Part shown: positions 1 through 5,940 of the stretch, one piece after another
Position numbering within the stretch: the stretch's first letter is position 1
Layout: every line of letters begins with the position of its first letter
Source of the DNA: Salinisphaeraceae bacterium UBA4764
GTDB lineage: Bacteria > Pseudomonadota > Gammaproteobacteria > Nevskiales > Salinisphaeraceae
DNA length: 28,871 nucleotides
Direction: 5' to 3'
Assembly (NCBI GenBank): GCA_002403445.1
Contig: DHHU01000005.1
Location: forward strand, 20,498 to 49,368
Translations under genes and position numbers: made by a program
The notes under the pieces: model-generated
The model's input: the letters and a program-made list of their open reading frames with translations, nothing else
Database searches by the model: none
What the model was told of the DNA's origin: nothing

Positions 1-132
1 TTCGCGGCCCTACTGGCGTGGGGAATCTGGGGCGAAACGCCCGATCGCTATAGCCTGATGGGGGGTGTAGCCGTCATTGTGGCTGGGATGATGGTTATTT
101 TCGCGCGTGCGCCTCGGCGCGTCAGCGGATAA
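1..132 (+). CDS. C-terminal end of an integral membrane transporter (EamA/DMT-like), 5' truncated by window edge
   Basis: Frame 1 is open from the first base to a TAA at 130-132, giving 43 residues of an incomplete protein. The segment has a short hydrophobic stretch, a loop containing GETPD, then a second hydrophobic helix rich in G, V and M, ending in a basic tail (ARAPRR). A last helix preceded by a G-E-x-x-x-x-x loop and followed by a short positive cytoplasmic end is typical of the final helix of EamA/drug-metabolite transporter proteins. That assignment rests on the helix-loop-helix pattern alone, because most of the protein lies outside the window. The substrate cannot be guessed. No terminator is evident just downstream. 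Confidence 0.6.
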   Translation, partial: FAALLAWGIWGETPDRYSLMGGVAVIVAGMMVIFARAPRRVSG

Positions 133-226
133 GCAACTACTCTAGCTAATTCAACGCATGCCTGGTTGCCCTTTGAAAAGGCATCAGAATCCACTGCCTT
201 TTTTATCCGACGAATCAAGCGCATCA

Positions 227-361
227 AAGCTGGCTGTTCTAATCGCCAAATCGCTGAACTGCCGTGGCCATAAGTACAAACACGCCCACGATAACCGGCA
301 GGCGACTCTCCGCGCATTGGCCGACCTTGGTGTTGATGTTGTTGGCTTTGCCGAGCTTCAA
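227..361 (+). pseudogene. Possible remnant of an endonuclease/exonuclease/phosphatase (EEP) family gene
   Basis: Residues 24-68 of the reading frame beginning at 158 read like the first beta-strand, helix and second strand of an EEP domain. There is a hydrophobic strand ending S-L-N-C-R-G, where EEP enzymes have an N-x-x-G metal-site Asn. Then come NRQATLRALADLG, and a strand VDVVGFAELQ, where EEP enzymes carry the metal-binding Glu in a (V/I)VG-x-Q/A-E motif. Similarity stops abruptly and the frame ends about 50 bases later without the His/Asp motifs of the rest of the domain. If real, this is a decayed N-terminal piece of a roughly 250-residue enzyme. It may also be chance, so confidence is low. 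Confidence 0.3.
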
Positions 362-458
362 ACCGCAACGGCAAGTTCACAGCCCTTGACGTTAAGTTGG
401 CCTAGGCCTCGTTGACCCGTTTGGCCTGAAGCGTGTTGTGTTGTGCCGGTTTACGATA

Positions 459-498
459 GCCGACACCTGAGTCGGCGCCGACAGGCACTGAGTTGGGC
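459..498. repeat. Imperfect tandem direct repeat with hairpin potential
   Basis: Two adjacent copies, 459-476 and 477-498, share the pattern GCCGACA...CTGAGT.GG.C. Copy 1 folds as a 6-bp stem GCCGAC/GTCGGC with a 6-base loop. The junction also makes a perfect 12-base palindrome, GTCGGCGCCGAC, at 471-482. It lies about 40 bases beyond the stop codon of the minus-strand CinA gene. There is no T-run on either side, so a Rho-independent terminator is not supported. Confidence 0.45.
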
Positions 499-533
499 AA
501 GCCACGGTTGGATGACGCCTTAAGCCGCGAATT

Positions 534-1298
534 TTAACGGCTGCCGCGGCGCCCGGTCGGGACTTCAGCCGCTTCCAGCGCCGACACGAGAGCATCGAAA
601 GCGGCCGAAGCCGGAAGTGGAAGGCCACGCACGCCGAATTCAATGACGCGCCGGCCGTCAGCGTTTGGCAGACAGGCAATACGCACGTCCGGGTGGGCAT
701 CCATCACATTCTGCATCAAATCGACAAGCGCACTTTCCGGGGTATCGAGCACCTCGATGAGATATTCAACCTCCACTTCGGCCTGGTATTGGGCGTAATA
801 AGTATCCAATACCCACTCCACCATCGGCCAGGCCATGTTGGGGAAACCCGGGACAAAGTGGTGATGATCGAGTGAAAACCCCGGTACGCCATTGATCGGA
901 TTGGGAATGACGGTGGCGCCAACCGGCCATTCAACCATTTTCATCCGGGAATCGGAAGCGTGGTTGCCGAATTTAGCTTCGAGCAGGGCGCGTCCTTCGG
1001 CATTGGTTTCAAGCGCTACGCCGGCGGCAGCTGCCGCACACTGCCGGGTGCGATCGTCGGGGGTCGCGCCGATACCTCCGAAGCTGAAAACAATGTCCTC
1101 CGAAGCCATTGTTTGCGCCAGATTGGACGTTAGGACATCGCCGTCGTCACTGACAAAGCGTGCCCACGTCAACGACAAGCCTCGCCCCTTCAAGAGTTCG
1201 ATGACTTTGGGCATGTGCTTGTCCACACGTTTGCCCGACAACATTTCGTCGCCGATCAGCACGATGCCGATACTGGGTCTTGGTTCAACGGCAGTCAT
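534..1298 (-). CDS. CinA N-terminal-type protein (MoaB/MogA-like molybdopterin-binding fold, COG1058)
   Basis: A 254-residue protein with the MoCF/CinA N-terminal fold. It starts near PSIGIVLIGDEMLSGKRVD, where the G-x-E/D-x-L-x-G motif of this family is visible. A central F-x-x-x-G-x-G-A-T-x-D segment (FSFGGIGATPDD, about residues 91-102) matches the family substrate loop. The C-terminal nicotinamide-mononucleotide deamidase domain (PncC) of full-length CinA is absent, so this is the stand-alone short form often called competence/damage-inducible protein A. In the family this domain is associated with ADP-ribose pyrophosphatase or pterin binding; the actual substrate here is not deducible. 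The ATG at 1298 is favoured by GAAGG (1306-1310 on the complement) 7 bases upstream. The gene follows the icd terminator and so probably has its own promoter. Confidence 0.85.
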   Translation of the reverse strand: MTAVEPRPSIGIVLIGDEMLSGKRVDKHMPKVIELLKGRGLSLTWARFVSDDGDVLTSNLAQTMASEDIVFSFGGIGATPDDRTRQCAAAAAGVALETNAEGRALLEAKFGNHASDSRMKMVEWPVGATVIPNPINGVPGFSLDHHHFVPGFPNMAWPMVEWVLDTYYAQYQAEVEVEYLIEVLDTPESALVDLMQNVMDAHPDVRIACLPNADGRRVIEFGVRGLPLPASAAFDALVSALEAAEVPTGRRGSR

Positions 1299-1327
1299 CC
1301 AAGTACCTTCATCTGACTAACCCATGA

Positions 1328-1354
1328 AAAAGGCCACGCGAATGCGTGGCCTTT
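1328..1354 (-). terminator. Rho-independent terminator of icd
   Basis: An 11-bp stem (AAAGGCCACGC paired with GCGTGGCCTTT) around a GAAT loop. On the minus strand it is followed by a T-run (TTTTTC). It lies about 37 bases beyond the icd stop codon and upstream of the CinA-like gene, which fits termination of the icd transcript. Confidence 0.85.
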
Positions 1355-1390
1355 CCAGCCATACGGCCAGGAAGCGGATAGAGTCATGGG

Positions 1391-2653
1391 TCAGTCCGCG
1401 GCACCTGATTGGATCTTTTCGATCAATGCGTCGGCAAATTGGCTGGTCCCCACTTCCTTGGCGCCCGTCATGTTGCGTGCAAAATCGTAAGTGACAACCT
1501 TATCGGCCAAGACTTTTTCGTAGGCCTTGTTGATCTGCTGGGCGACTTCCGGCCAGCCCAGATATTCGAACATGTTCACGCCAGAGAACAGAAGGCTGCC
1601 AGGATTAACCTTGTTTTGATCTGCGTATTTCGGCGCAGTGCCGTGGGTAGCCTCGAATACAGCAATATTGTCAGCCATGTTGGCACCCGGCGCGATGCCG
1701 ATGCCGCCGACTTCGGCCGCCGCAGCGTCGGACATGTAGTCACCGTTTAGGTTCATGGTGGCGATCACGTCGAAATCATCGGGTCGAAGCAGCATGAGCT
1801 GAAACATGATGTCTGCGATGCGGTCCTTGATAACAATCTTGCCTTCGGGCCGCTTGCCGTCATGTTTTTCCCAGAGTTCATCTTCGGTGATCGTGATGTC
1901 GCCGAACTCTTCCTTGGCGACTTCGTAGCCCCACTCCCGAAACGCGCCTTCGGTGAATTTCATGATGTTGCCTTTGTGCACGAGCGTGACTGATTCACGC
2001 CCGTTGTCTATCGCGTACTGGATAGCCTTTCGCACTAAGCGTTTGCTGCCGAATTCAGAAATCGGCTTGACCCCCAGACCGGCGTCTTCGAAGAAATCGG
2101 CGTCCATTTCCTCGCGCAGGAATTTGGCGAGCTTCTTGTTATCGTCGCTGCCCGACTGCCATTCAAGGCCAGCATAGACGTCTTCCGTATTTTCGCGAAA
2201 AAACACCACGTCAACTTTCTGTGGTTCCTTCAACGGCGACGGCACGCCAGCATAGTGGCGCACAGGCCGCACACATGCGTACAAATCGAGCGATTGACGA
2301 AGTGCAACGTTCAATGACCGAAATCCCTTGCCGACCGGCGTTGTCAGCGGCCCCTTGATGGCTACAGTCAAATCCTTAATGGCTTCAAGTGTTTCGGCCG
2401 GAAAATAGTCGCCGTCATAGATACCGGCGGCTTTTTCGCCCATATACAGTTCCGCCCAGTGAACCTTGCGATTGCCATCGTAGGCGCGCTCGACGGCCGC
2501 ATCCCAGACGCGCAAACACGCCTTGGTAATATCCGGGCCAATGCCGTCGCCTTCGACATATCCCAGAATAGGATTCTCGGGCACGCTGAAGGTGTCCCCG
2601 GATACGCTGATCTTTTCGCCGCTTGCGGGCATCTGAACGTGTTGGTACGTCAT
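1391..2653 (-). CDS. icd: NADP-dependent isocitrate dehydrogenase
   Basis: A TCA-cycle enzyme, oxidative decarboxylation of isocitrate to 2-oxoglutarate with NADP+. Its 420 residues compare with 416 in E. coli Icd, and it aligns along its length. Visible motifs are VEGDGIGPD near residue 33, SLNVALRQ with Ser113 at the same number as the E. coli residue phosphorylated by AceK, FRENTEDVYAG, and NGDYMSDAAAAEVGGIGIAPGAN with the metal-binding aspartates. The cofactor loop HGTAPKYADQNKVNPGS carries the Lys-Tyr pair, and a later YDFARNM keeps the Arg. Both are associated with NADP rather than NAD specificity. It lies 89 bases downstream of grxD on the same strand with a strong hairpin between them, and is followed by a clear terminator. 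Conservation of Ser113 suggests AceK control is possible, but aceK is not in the window. Confidence 0.98.
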   Translation of the reverse strand: MTYQHVQMPASGEKISVSGDTFSVPENPILGYVEGDGIGPDITKACLRVWDAAVERAYDGNRKVHWAELYMGEKAAGIYDGDYFPAETLEAIKDLTVAIKGPLTTPVGKGFRSLNVALRQSLDLYACVRPVRHYAGVPSPLKEPQKVDVVFFRENTEDVYAGLEWQSGSDDNKKLAKFLREEMDADFFEDAGLGVKPISEFGSKRLVRKAIQYAIDNGRESVTLVHKGNIMKFTEGAFREWGYEVAKEEFGDITITEDELWEKHDGKRPEGKIVIKDRIADIMFQLMLLRPDDFDVIATMNLNGDYMSDAAAAEVGGIGIAPGANMADNIAVFEATHGTAPKYADQNKVNPGSLLFSGVNMFEYLGWPEVAQQINKAYEKVLADKVVTYDFARNMTGAKEVGTSQFADALIEKIQSGAAD

Positions 2654-2672
2654 GTCCTACTACTCAGTGGAT

Positions 2673-2704
2673 ACCACGCTGCTGGAAGCGGCCAGCAGCG
2701 TGGT
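2673..2704 (-). other. Perfect 13-bp hairpin between grxD and icd
   Basis: ACCACGCTGCTGG (2673-2685) and CCAGCAGCGTGGT (2692-2704) are exact reverse complements around a 6-base loop. In minus-strand RNA it lies about 20 bases before the icd start codon and 38 bases after the grxD stop. No T-run follows it, so it is not a standard intrinsic terminator. It could be an icd leader structure, an RNA-stability or processing element, or a weak terminator of grxD. Confidence 0.7.
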
Positions 2705-2742
2705 CGGTGAATGGAGAAAAACGGAAACGAATACCGCTGTTA

Positions 2743-3066
2743 TCAGGCGGTTGCGCTTTCGATCATGGATTTAAGCTCGCCGGACTGATACAGATCGACG
2801 ACGATATCCGATCCACCAACGAGCTCGCCGTTGATATACAGCTGGGGGATCGTTGGCCAGTTGGAAAACGTCTTAATGCCCTGGCGATAAATTTCTTCGT
2901 CGTCGAACACATTGACTGCCTTGAACTGCGCGCCCACGGCTTTCAAAGCCTCGGCGCTTCGCGCGGAAAACCCGCACTGAGGGAAATCCGGTGTGCCTTT
3001 CATGTACAGCACGACCGGGTTGTTTTCGACTTCGTCTTTGATGACTTGCATGGCTTCGGCGCTCAT
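2743..3066 (-). CDS. grxD: Monothiol glutaredoxin, Grx4 family
   Basis: A 107-residue cytoplasmic CGFS-type glutaredoxin. The active-site segment PQCGFSAR (near residues 30-37) carries the single redox cysteine that ligates an iron-sulfur cluster together with glutathione. The family features K of YMKGTP, the WPTIPQLYI cis-Pro segment, and the GG-x-D glutathione-binding motif (GELVGGSDI) are all present. E. coli GrxD is 115 residues and lacks nothing relative to this one. Proteins of this type deliver and store [2Fe-2S] clusters, often with BolA. It is divergent from the superoxide dismutase gene and upstream of icd. A TATAAT -10 hexamer for it is visible at 3108-3103. Confidence 0.97.
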   Translation of the reverse strand: MSAEAMQVIKDEVENNPVVLYMKGTPDFPQCGFSARSAEALKAVGAQFKAVNVFDDEEIYRQGIKTFSNWPTIPQLYINGELVGGSDIVVDLYQSGELKSMIESATA

Positions 3067-3084
3067 TACGACTTACCTATTGCC

Positions 3085-3124
3085 TTGAATTGTTAACCGA
3101 TCATTATACTCCGTACGAATGATC
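3085..3124. promoter_or_regulatory. Divergent grxD / superoxide dismutase promoter region with inverted repeat
   Basis: On the minus strand a perfect -10 hexamer TATAAT (3108-3103) precedes grxD. On the plus strand TATACT (3105-3110) overlaps it and could serve the superoxide dismutase gene, with TTGAAT at 3085-3090 as a poorly spaced -35 (14 bases). An inverted repeat GATCATT-12 bases-AATGATC (3099-3105 and 3118-3124) brackets both -10 boxes and could be an operator. Hexamers were located by eye only. Confidence 0.4.
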
Positions 3125-3225
3125 AGTGCGCGAGTGCAATTTCGCAACAGCCAAAGACTTGAATCGACCGGTACGCATCCCAATAAGTCATGACTCAAGC
3201 ATCGAAGCTTTACGAAGGATTTGTT

Positions 3226-3834
3226 ATGGCGTTCGAATTACCCGATCTACCCTACGACTACAACGCGCTCGAACCACATATCGATGCGCGGACTATGGAA
3301 TTGCATCACGACAAACACCACAACACTTATCTGACCAAGTTCCAGGCGGCAATCAAGGGCACAGAGCTCGAGGATCAGGATCTCGAGACGATCCTTTCCA
3401 AAGCCGGTCAACATGGTCCGGCCGTTCGCAACCAGGGCGGCGGCTACTTGAACCACAACATTTTCTGGCAGTGCATGTCACCCAACGGTGGTGGTAAACC
3501 ATCAGGCAAGCTGGCCGAAGCAATCGACAAGAGCTTTGGTTCGTTCGACGATTTCAAGGAGCATTTCAATAACGCGGCGACTACGCTCTTCGGCTCCGGG
3601 TTCGTCTGGCTCGTGCCTGAAAGTGGTGGGCTCAAGATTGTCTCCACTCCCAACCAAGACAATCCCATCATGGACGTGGTGCCTGATGCATCGGCGCGAC
3701 CTGTCATGGGACTGGACATGTGGGAGCACGCCTACTATCTCAAATACCAGAACCGCAAGCCCGAATATCTCGAGGCATTCTGGAACGTGGTCAACTGGGA
3801 TTACGCCGAAAGGCAGTTCGAAGCCAATAGCTAA
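3226..3834 (+). CDS. sodA: Superoxide dismutase, Mn/Fe family with Mn-type second-sphere residues
   Basis: A 202-residue cytoplasmic superoxide dismutase converting superoxide to hydrogen peroxide and oxygen. The metal ligands His27, His77, Asp164 and His168 are all in place (MELHHDKHH, YLNHNIFW, LDMWEHAYY). The residue four before His77 is Gly, and a Gln sits in STPNQD (Gln144). In this family the Gly/Gln146-type arrangement marks Mn enzymes, whereas Fe enzymes have Gln at the first position, so Mn or cambialistic use is predicted by homology only. An upstream in-frame codon at 3190 would add 12 residues, but the ATG at 3226 has GAAGGA 6 bases upstream and gives the usual N-terminus MAFELPDLPY. 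Divergent from grxD and followed by a terminator. Confidence 0.96.
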   Translation: MAFELPDLPYDYNALEPHIDARTMELHHDKHHNTYLTKFQAAIKGTELEDQDLETILSKAGQHGPAVRNQGGGYLNHNIFWQCMSPNGGGKPSGKLAEAIDKSFGSFDDFKEHFNNAATTLFGSGFVWLVPESGGLKIVSTPNQDNPIMDVVPDASARPVMGLDMWEHAYYLKYQNRKPEYLEAFWNVVNWDYAERQFEANS

Positions 3835-3849
3835 ACAGCACTAACTTGG

Positions 3850-3891
3850 AAACGCGGCCTCGTCGCGCCAGCGGCGGGGCCGTTTCTTTTT
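3850..3891 (+). terminator. Intrinsic terminator after the superoxide dismutase gene
   Basis: An interrupted GC-rich hairpin. AAAC..GGCC (3850-3859) pairs with GGCCGTTT (3878-3885), enclosing CGTCGC/GCGGCG around a GCCA loop. It is followed on the plus strand by TTTCTTTTT. It begins about 15 bases past the stop codon and separates this gene from argF. Confidence 0.75.
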
Positions 3892-3915
3892 GCCGCTCCT
3901 AACGACGAAACGGCG

Positions 3916-4821
3916 ATGACAACAACAAAATGCCGACATTTGCTTACGCTCGACGACCTCGGCACTGAGGGGCTTGAGCGGGTGATCGACCGGGCACTTG
4001 CGGCCAAGCAAACGCATTCACCAAGCCGCTTATTGGCGGGATATTCACTAGCAATGCTGTTTGAAAAAGCCTCGACGCGCACTCGGGTATCGTTCGAGGC
4101 CGGCATGACGCAGCTCGGCGGGCACGCCATATTTCTGGCCCCCGGTGACACCCAGATCGGCCGCGGCGAGCCCGTTACCGACACGGCCCGTGTTTTATCG
4201 CGCATGGTCGATGCCGTCATGATTCGGAACCACGACCATGCCATGCTGGCCTCATTTGCCGATGCCGCGAGTGTGCCCGTGATCAACGGCCTGACAGACC
4301 GCTGTCATCCCTGCCAGCTGCTGGCCGATCTGCTCACAATCGAGGAACACCGGGGTAAGCTGACGGGATCCACGGTAGCCTGGATTGGTGACGGCAACAA
4401 CATGTGTCGTTCCTACATGACAGCCGCGCGCCTGGCCGGATTTACGGTGCGTATCGCCTCACCCGCCGGCTACGAACCGAACGCAGAAGAATTGGCCGCA
4501 ACAGACGGCGCAGCTGTGCTATGCGAAAGCGCCATCGAGGCTGCGGACAAGGCCGATGTCATCGTTACCGACGTTTGGGCTAGCATGGGCGACGAAGCTG
4601 AGCGTCAGCAGCGGCTGACCGACTTTGCGGGTTATCAGGTGAATGCCCGCGTCATGGCGGCAGCCAATGAAGACGCGCTGTTTATGCACTGTCTGCCGGC
4701 CCATCGGGGTGAAGAAGTCACCGCCGAGGTCATCGACGGGCCCAGGAGTATTGTCTGGGATGAAGCCGAAAATCGCCTGCACGCCCAAAAAGCATTGCTT
4801 CTTGATTTGATACTGGGATAG
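3916..4821 (+). CDS. argF: Ornithine carbamoyltransferase, anabolic type
   Basis: Transfers the carbamoyl group from carbamoyl phosphate to ornithine to make citrulline in arginine biosynthesis; a cytoplasmic trimer in the family. The protein has 301 residues, close to the short anabolic OTCases (about 305). The carbamoyl-phosphate loop STRTR is at 53-57 (FEKASTRTRVSFE) and HPCQ at 131-134. The ornithine-side loop is DVWASMGDE (SMG at 223-225) and the catalytic HCLPAHRG is at 258-265, so all key motifs are intact. It starts 25 bases after the preceding terminator T-run. No strong Shine-Dalgarno or separate promoter was recognised, so transcription may start within the end of the superoxide dismutase gene or come from readthrough. 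Confidence 0.97.
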   Translation: MTTTKCRHLLTLDDLGTEGLERVIDRALAAKQTHSPSRLLAGYSLAMLFEKASTRTRVSFEAGMTQLGGHAIFLAPGDTQIGRGEPVTDTARVLSRMVDAVMIRNHDHAMLASFADAASVPVINGLTDRCHPCQLLADLLTIEEHRGKLTGSTVAWIGDGNNMCRSYMTAARLAGFTVRIASPAGYEPNAEELAATDGAAVLCESAIEAADKADVIVTDVWASMGDEAERQQRLTDFAGYQVNARVMAAANEDALFMHCLPAHRGEEVTAEVIDGPRSIVWDEAENRLHAQKALLLDLILG

Positions 4822-4878
4822 AGACCTTTTAAACCTACCGGCATCATAAAGCTTGCGCCCGTGTGGCTTGAATGAGGA

Positions 4879-5874
4879 TCAGACAGCACGCGCTAACACT
4901 AGCGCGTAATCGCTAGCGGCATCTTCAAATCGATATTCTGTTTCGAATCCGCCGCTGGCCAGTAAATCGTCTATGCCCTCGGGACTGAACTTGCGGCTAA
5001 TTTCGGTGTTTATCGACTCGCCTTCGTGTAACTTAATGTGTTGATTCAAAGCGCCCACCGTCACAGTCATGCCGCGCCGGGCGACAAGATGCATTTCAAC
5101 ACGCGATAGGTCGGCGTTGTAAAGCGCACGGTGCATGAAAGCGTCAGGATCAAAATCGGCGTCCAGTTCCCGATTCAGCACATTCAGCACGTTCTTGTTG
5201 AACGCGGCCGTATAGCCCACGGCATCGTCGTAAGCGGCTTCGAGCCGGGCAGTGTCCTTGATGCGGTCAAAGCCAATCAGAAAACTGTCGCCCACATCCA
5301 ATCGATCACGGATGTCAGCCACCATCTGGACCGCCATGTCAGGCTCGAAATTACCAATGGTGCCGCCTAACAATACCACCAGCCGAGGCCCTTCATCCGG
5401 CAATATGACACCGCCGAGGCCACCGGTGTAGTCACCGATCAAGGCATGAAATTGCAACTCGGGATAACGCTGGACAAGGTCACTTGTGGCATGGCGAACC
5501 ATCTCCACAGTGACGTCGAAGGGCCAATAAGTCAGTGGCTTAGCTTGGCGCACGGCGGCGTCCAACAAGTACAACGTCTTGCGCGAACTGCCGCTGCCTA
5601 GTTCGAGCATGTGGGCCGGCCGAGTGGTTTGGAGAATAGCGTCGGCGTTGGCTGCGAGCAGTGCCGTTTCAGCCCGCGTGGGGTAATACTCCGGCTGCTC
5701 GCAGATACCTTCGAACAACCAGGCGCCACGTTCGTCATAAAAATACTTCGGTGGCAACCAGCGCGGCGCGCTCAAAAGCCCGGCTCGAACGTCTTCAGCG
5801 AGTGTGGCGATGCGGCGTTCGGCTGGCACAAAGTCTATCGGGAAATGCGGATTTTCCTGTTGGCTGGTGTCCAT
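4879..5874 (-). CDS. egtD: L-histidine N-alpha-trimethyltransferase, ergothioneine biosynthesis
   Basis: SAM-dependent trimethylation of histidine to hercynine, the first step of ergothioneine synthesis. The protein has 331 residues, like mycobacterial EgtD (about 320). It begins with the family segment PPKYFYDERGAWLFE (about 41-55) and EYYPTRAE. The SAM site ELGSGSSRKT is at 91-100. Histidine-binding positions of the family appear with a constant offset of 9 from the mycobacterial enzyme: Asn175 in GTIGNF, Tyr215, and Glu291/Ser293 in TEISRKF. It faces argF convergently with only 57 bases between, and is transcribed away from egtC/egtB across a 66-base intergenic region with a palindrome. 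No strong Shine-Dalgarno is visible before the ATG at 5874. Confidence 0.95.
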   Translation of the reverse strand: MDTSQQENPHFPIDFVPAERRIATLAEDVRAGLLSAPRWLPPKYFYDERGAWLFEGICEQPEYYPTRAETALLAANADAILQTTRPAHMLELGSGSSRKTLYLLDAAVRQAKPLTYWPFDVTVEMVRHATSDLVQRYPELQFHALIGDYTGGLGGVILPDEGPRLVVLLGGTIGNFEPDMAVQMVADIRDRLDVGDSFLIGFDRIKDTARLEAAYDDAVGYTAAFNKNVLNVLNRELDADFDPDAFMHRALYNADLSRVEMHLVARRGMTVTVGALNQHIKLHEGESINTEISRKFSPEGIDDLLASGGFETEYRFEDAASDYALVLARAV

Positions 5875-5882
5875 AATAGGGT

Positions 5883-5911
5883 TTGGGTGCAGGGTTAACG
5901 AAGGGTATCAT
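5883..5911 (+). promoter_or_regulatory. Candidate sigma70-type promoter of egtC-egtB-nadC
   Basis: TTGGGT (5883-5888), a 17-base spacer and TATCAT (5906-5911, five of six matches to TATAAT). The expected start near 5918 falls inside the adjacent inverted repeat and leaves a leader of only about 23 bases before the egtC ATG at 5941. Located by eye. Confidence 0.4.
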
Positions 5912-5929
5912 TCAACTTTAGTTGAATGA
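5908..5929. promoter_or_regulatory. Perfect 9-bp inverted repeat (putative operator) between egtD and egtC
   Basis: TCATTCAAC (5908-5916) and GTTGAATGA (5921-5929) are exact reverse complements around a TTTA spacer. The repeat overlaps the candidate -10 box of egtC and lies about 34 bases upstream of the egtD start. Its 22-bp size and symmetry fit a site for a dimeric helix-turn-helix repressor acting on both directions. An RNA hairpin in the egtC leader is an alternative. The regulator is not identifiable from this window. Confidence 0.6.
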
Positions 5930-5940
5930 CCTTCAATGCC

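Larger units (their letters stand above)
133..533. other. 401-bp stretch without an intact gene
   Basis: Lies between the transporter end and the 3' end of the CinA-like gene. The longest plus-strand reading frame here (158-415, 85 codons) has no good ribosome binding site. Part of it resembles the start of an endonuclease/exonuclease/phosphatase domain (separate entry). A short imperfect tandem repeat with hairpin potential lies at 459-498. No RNA gene or U-tract terminator was seen. Confidence 0.6.

Noticed and set aside
158..415. Intact 85-residue protein gene
   Set aside because: No ribosome binding site, and an abrupt loss of similarity after residue 68. It is better described as a possible remnant than a functional gene.
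693..1320. Plus-strand reading frames across the CinA-like gene
   Set aside because: They are mirror frames of a well-supported minus-strand gene, with no motifs of their own.
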